64,000 nt of DNA from Ectobacillus funiculus (lineage in GTDB: Bacteria; Bacillota; Bacilli; Bacillales; Bacillaceae_G), in the NCBI RefSeq assembly GCF_042429435.1, contig NZ_JBHMAF010000032.1, one strand, 5' to 3'. The position numbers and the translations under genes are program-made. Below the pieces are notes generated by a model. That model searched no databases and was not told the DNA's origin. It saw only the letters and a list, made by a program, of their open reading frames with translations. Shown piece after piece: positions 61,485 to 64,000 of the stretch (its first letter is position 1; each line of letters opens with the position of its first letter).

Positions 61485-63050
61485 CTACAACCTAGTTTCC
61501 ATACTACCAATTTTGATCGTTATACCTTTGAAAGTAACCTTCTCACGATTGTTCTTTTTAGTAAAGAGGATGGCGCGATCCCAAATAACATCAAAAAGTG
61601 CTGGACTAACTAAAGCCTCTTTATCCACATATACTCTAAAGATTACAAAAGCATCCTGATTATTATCAACTCCGTAGGCCTTTCCATTCGGGTTGCCAGT
61701 ACTATACGGTACAATAATTTCAATTCCTTCTTCATCAATTTCCCTCGACATTTTGCACACATAATAGAACTTCTCGTTTTCATAGCCTTCCGGGAAAAAT
61801 TGGGCCGCAGAGTCTTTGAACTCAACTGTTGTGTTCGCTACAGCTACACCGTTAAAATGTTCGGCTCCATAGAAGCTTGCATTGGAGAAGATCGCTTTTC
61901 CGGTTTGTTCGTGGTTCACACCATAAAGGATGATAAAATCATCATCAGACTTGAATTGGAAATGATCTGACTCAATGTAGATTGCATCTCTGTTATCCGC
62001 CCATACATTTACATCATTTAAGATAGCCTCAAACCCCTCCACAATCGCTAGGTCGAAATTCAGGTCAACATAATCAAATTCTTCACTTCCATATTTGGTA
62101 AGAATCTGATTCCTAAGATAATCCAGTTCAAATCTTGCATAAGGAAGAACTTGAAATTCAGTGGTGCCCGTCTCCTTGATTTTAAGGTTTGGGACTGGCC
62201 AAGGATTTAGACTTGTGTAAGGAGTTTTAGGTGTAATTCGATACACCTTCATATAGCGGCTTAGATTATTTAGATATTGATCTCCTATAAATTTTTCAGC
62301 CCAAATGGCGGCCCTCATAAGAAATGAAAAGGTATCCTTCCCCTTTTCAAGGCCCATGTTTACCAAGCCCGCTGGAATATTGTCATTATTCATGATATCC
62401 GGATCAAAGCCTGCTCCTGCCAGCGCATCATGAATTTGCTTATTTACACTCTGATCAGCGGTAGTAATAATAATCGTAGAACTGTTAAAAGGGTTACCCG
62501 CTGCTCCTCCTTGAGTATTCTCTGTCCAAATATTGAAATTATTTAATTGATCACCGAGGCTTCCAAAAACACCATGATAAAAACCTGTTTCGGCATCTCC
62601 TGCTGTTACTGCTCCACTGTAATCCTTTCCAGGTTTATTTTCAACAAATCCAAGATAGCTCCGAAAACCAAAATAAACAGCTTGTGGAGGTGTCTGCCCA
62701 ATAATTACAACAGCCTCATCAGGCCTGAGCTTATAAGTAAACCCAGGTACTACATAATTTATATTAGCAGGATAATTAGTAGGCGCATCCGGTTCATATC
62801 CGATTGGAGGTTCCTGTCCGTCGGATGGATGTTGATTTGGTGCTGGCGGCAGCAAGAGGGCTGCATAGGGTGCTCCAGCATGATTACCCATACAATTATC
62901 CACAACACCTTCACTGCAAAGCTTTAGTATATCTAAATACCTTAATTCACCTTCCTGTACAATAAAGCCTCTTTCTTCCAATATTGAGACAAACTTATTA
63001 GCATTACCATTATCATCAGTAAATTGATCCCTCATCGGGTTTTGATACAT
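61485..63050 (-). CDS. Hypothetical protein, about 521 residues
   Basis: I do not recognise the family. It appears soluble, with no signal peptide or membrane helix. It is rich in Asn, Asp, Tyr and Phe. It has NCMGNHAGAPYAALLLPPAP near residues 50-70, TPPQAVYFGFRSYLG (about 122-136) and a long beta-type C-terminal half (FDYVDLNFDLAIVEGFEAIL, FVIFRVYVDKEALVSPALFD). The ATG at 63050 is placed 9 bases after AAGGAG; ATG 63059 would have no spacing. It stands alone, convergent with the acid-sugar operon. Its base composition is a little less AT-rich than its surroundings. Confidence 0.65.
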   Translation of the reverse strand: MYQNPMRDQFTDDNGNANKFVSILEERGFIVQEGELRYLDILKLCSEGVVDNCMGNHAGAPYAALLLPPAPNQHPSDGQEPPIGYEPDAPTNYPANINYVVPGFTYKLRPDEAVVIIGQTPPQAVYFGFRSYLGFVENKPGKDYSGAVTAGDAETGFYHGVFGSLGDQLNNFNIWTENTQGGAAGNPFNSSTIIITTADQSVNKQIHDALAGAGFDPDIMNNDNIPAGLVNMGLEKGKDTFSFLMRAAIWAEKFIGDQYLNNLSRYMKVYRITPKTPYTSLNPWPVPNLKIKETGTTEFQVLPYARFELDYLRNQILTKYGSEEFDYVDLNFDLAIVEGFEAILNDVNVWADNRDAIYIESDHFQFKSDDDFIILYGVNHEQTGKAIFSNASFYGAEHFNGVAVANTTVEFKDSAAQFFPEGYENEKFYYVCKMSREIDEEGIEIIVPYSTGNPNGKAYGVDNNQDAFVIFRVYVDKEALVSPALFDVIWDRAILFTKKNNREKVTFKGITIKIGSMETRL

Positions 63051-63059
63051 CAATTTCAT

Positions 63060-63689
63060 CTCCTTAACATCTAGATGAAGTCCTGATAATAATGGTATGA
63101 AAAACTAGTAAGTTTAGTGCCTAATTCAAACGCACACTGCACATCTTGAAATTTTAAAATAAGTCTTTTCTTACTAATAACGAACAGCACTCCACAGGAC
63201 TCGTTTGCTGAGTGTAGATAGCATCTAAAAAGTTGATGTAGTTGTGTTCACCTAATAATAACTGTATTACATAGTTTTTGTTCGTCCTTCATAATTTGTC
63301 TCCGAGCTTTTGATTAAATAAACTGATTTGACATTACTTCTTCCCCACATACCCCTCTTCTATGTTAGGATAGGTCTTTTAGGAACTCCTATTATGGTAT
63401 TCTCGCCAAAGCCAAAAATCTTAACCAAGCTCCCTAGTTGAACTTCTGCTTCTTAGACAAACGAATGAGTAACCGAATAATAAAGCCATACCAGCCAAAT
63501 CCTTGGAATATATAGCACCTTTATAAAATTATTGCTATCATAATTTCATTTGATTAAACTATTAAAAAAGGAGTCATTAAAAAGTATTGCTATATTATTT
63601 AACAATCTTGCTTTTTGTTTGTTTATTTTAAAAAAATTGCTTTTTTACTTAGTTATTTTAGTATTCCTAATCTTAAAGGGGAAGAGACT
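63060..63689. other. Gene-free stretch
   Basis: No convincing gene. An AT-rich open frame on the plus strand from 63550 encodes mostly hydrophobic low-complexity residues and lacks a ribosome site. Confidence 0.45.
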
Positions 63690-63880
63690 ATGGAGAAGAA
63701 TAAAAGTAAGAATAAGAACGAGAGTGGAGTGTTACCTCGTTCCAAATTATTTTTTCATACGTCCAGCAGGTTTGCTAGGGAGGCCCTTTATCATCTTAAT
63801 TATGCCGGGGCCTATTATTGCTCCAATCTTTATGAGATAAAAAGAAATCACTATGATAACTATTTATTTATGCACAGTGA
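63690..63880 (+). pseudogene. AraC-family regulator, 5' part, broken
   Basis: From ATG 63690, preceded by AAAGGGGAAGAG, the frame reads through PRSKLFFHTSSRFAREALYH and YAGAYYCSNLYEIKR to YDNYLFMH. This is a typical N-terminal ligand domain of an AraC regulator. After about residue 62 the similarity stops and a sequence resembling an IS200/IS605-type end begins, so the gene is interrupted. Confidence 0.65.
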
Positions 63881-64000
63881 ACTACCCACCACTTATCCGC
63901 TGCACGTCTTGAAGTGGGGGCTTCGAAAGACAAACAACATCTTTCTCTTTTATTACTACTTCACTCACAAACCTAACGGTTCATGTCCATAGCCTTGAAT
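63874..64000. mobile_element. Putative IS200/IS605-type element end (partial)
   Basis: CCCACCACTT (63885-63894) and AAGTGGGGG (63912-63920) form a hairpin like the subterminal structure next to tnpB-type elements of Bacillaceae, as far as I recall. It starts where the AraC homology stops. No transposase is inside the window, which ends 80 bases later. Confidence 0.45.

Noticed and set aside
63550..63689. Hydrophobic N-terminal frame before the AraC fragment
   Set aside because: Low-complexity AT-rich sequence without ribosome site; the AraC start at 63690 has one.

Overview
The window is AT-rich chromosomal DNA from a spore-forming member of the Bacillaceae. The basis is two sets of ger germinant-receptor genes, an SR1P-type GapA-binding peptide, a LipL octanoyltransferase, strong Shine-Dalgarno sites, sigma-A promoters and cre-like sites. 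The species cannot be fixed from this sequence. No rRNA, tRNA or CRISPR array was seen.

Layout. 1-3 kb (minus strand): start of a PPDK regulatory protein, lipL and gapN. 3-12 kb: a polyol region with a polyol MFS permease, a glucitol-type PTS (EIIA, EIIBC, EIIC, GutM), a SorC-family regulator, an NAD(P)-binding/SAF oxidoreductase and an FGGY kinase. 12-19 kb: a small unknown gene, a decayed ORF, an orphan sugar-binding protein and a galactitol-type PTS with its PRD regulator. 19-29 kb (minus strand): an acetoin-dehydrogenase-type 2-oxoacid dehydrogenase operon (E1a, E1b, E2, E3), two more SorC regulators, a lipoyl synthase and, upstream, the SR1P gene. 29-32 kb: HAD phosphatase, YolD-like, MBL-fold and zinc-ribbon-like proteins. 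32-37 kb: gerA-gerC with a convergent gerB. 37-45 kb: a Gfo/Idh oxidoreductase, a DUF202 protein and a sulfatase / formylglycine-generating enzyme / GPH transporter cluster with an AraC regulator. 45-50 kb: two MpsC (DUF2294) proteins with a sensor kinase, and a DUF4386 protein with an AraC/GyrI-type regulator. 51-55 kb: a complete gerA-gerB-gerC operon. 55-61 kb: an acid-sugar cluster with a class II aldolase, GntR regulator, beta-hydroxyacid dehydrogenase, DUF1537 kinase and GntP permease. 61-64 kb: a large unknown protein and an AraC gene cut by what looks like an IS200/IS605-type end.

How the genes work together. The main result is a shared promoter architecture. Four promoters (glucitol-type PTS, SAF oxidoreductase, E1a operon, SR1P gene) each have a good sigma-A promoter followed directly by a similar operator, roughly AAAGTAAC-N5-GTTACAAA. 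Three SorC paralogues lie in the same stretch. I infer one regulon joining polyol uptake, oxidation, a lipoyl-dependent dehydrogenase complex with its own lipoylation gene, and a GapA-modulating peptide. The substrate is unknown.

A second pervasive signal is a ~135-bp dispersed repeat with nested hairpins. There are nine copies, all in the same orientation, and one stem shows a compensatory C-G to T-A change between copies. Other signs of recent rearrangement are a ~520-bp duplication that gave E3 a lipoyl domain and left an E1b fragment, remnants of a third MpsC gene and of a membrane protein, a tandem duplication at the start of an AraC gene, and a 38-bp duplication that rewrote the kinase C terminus.
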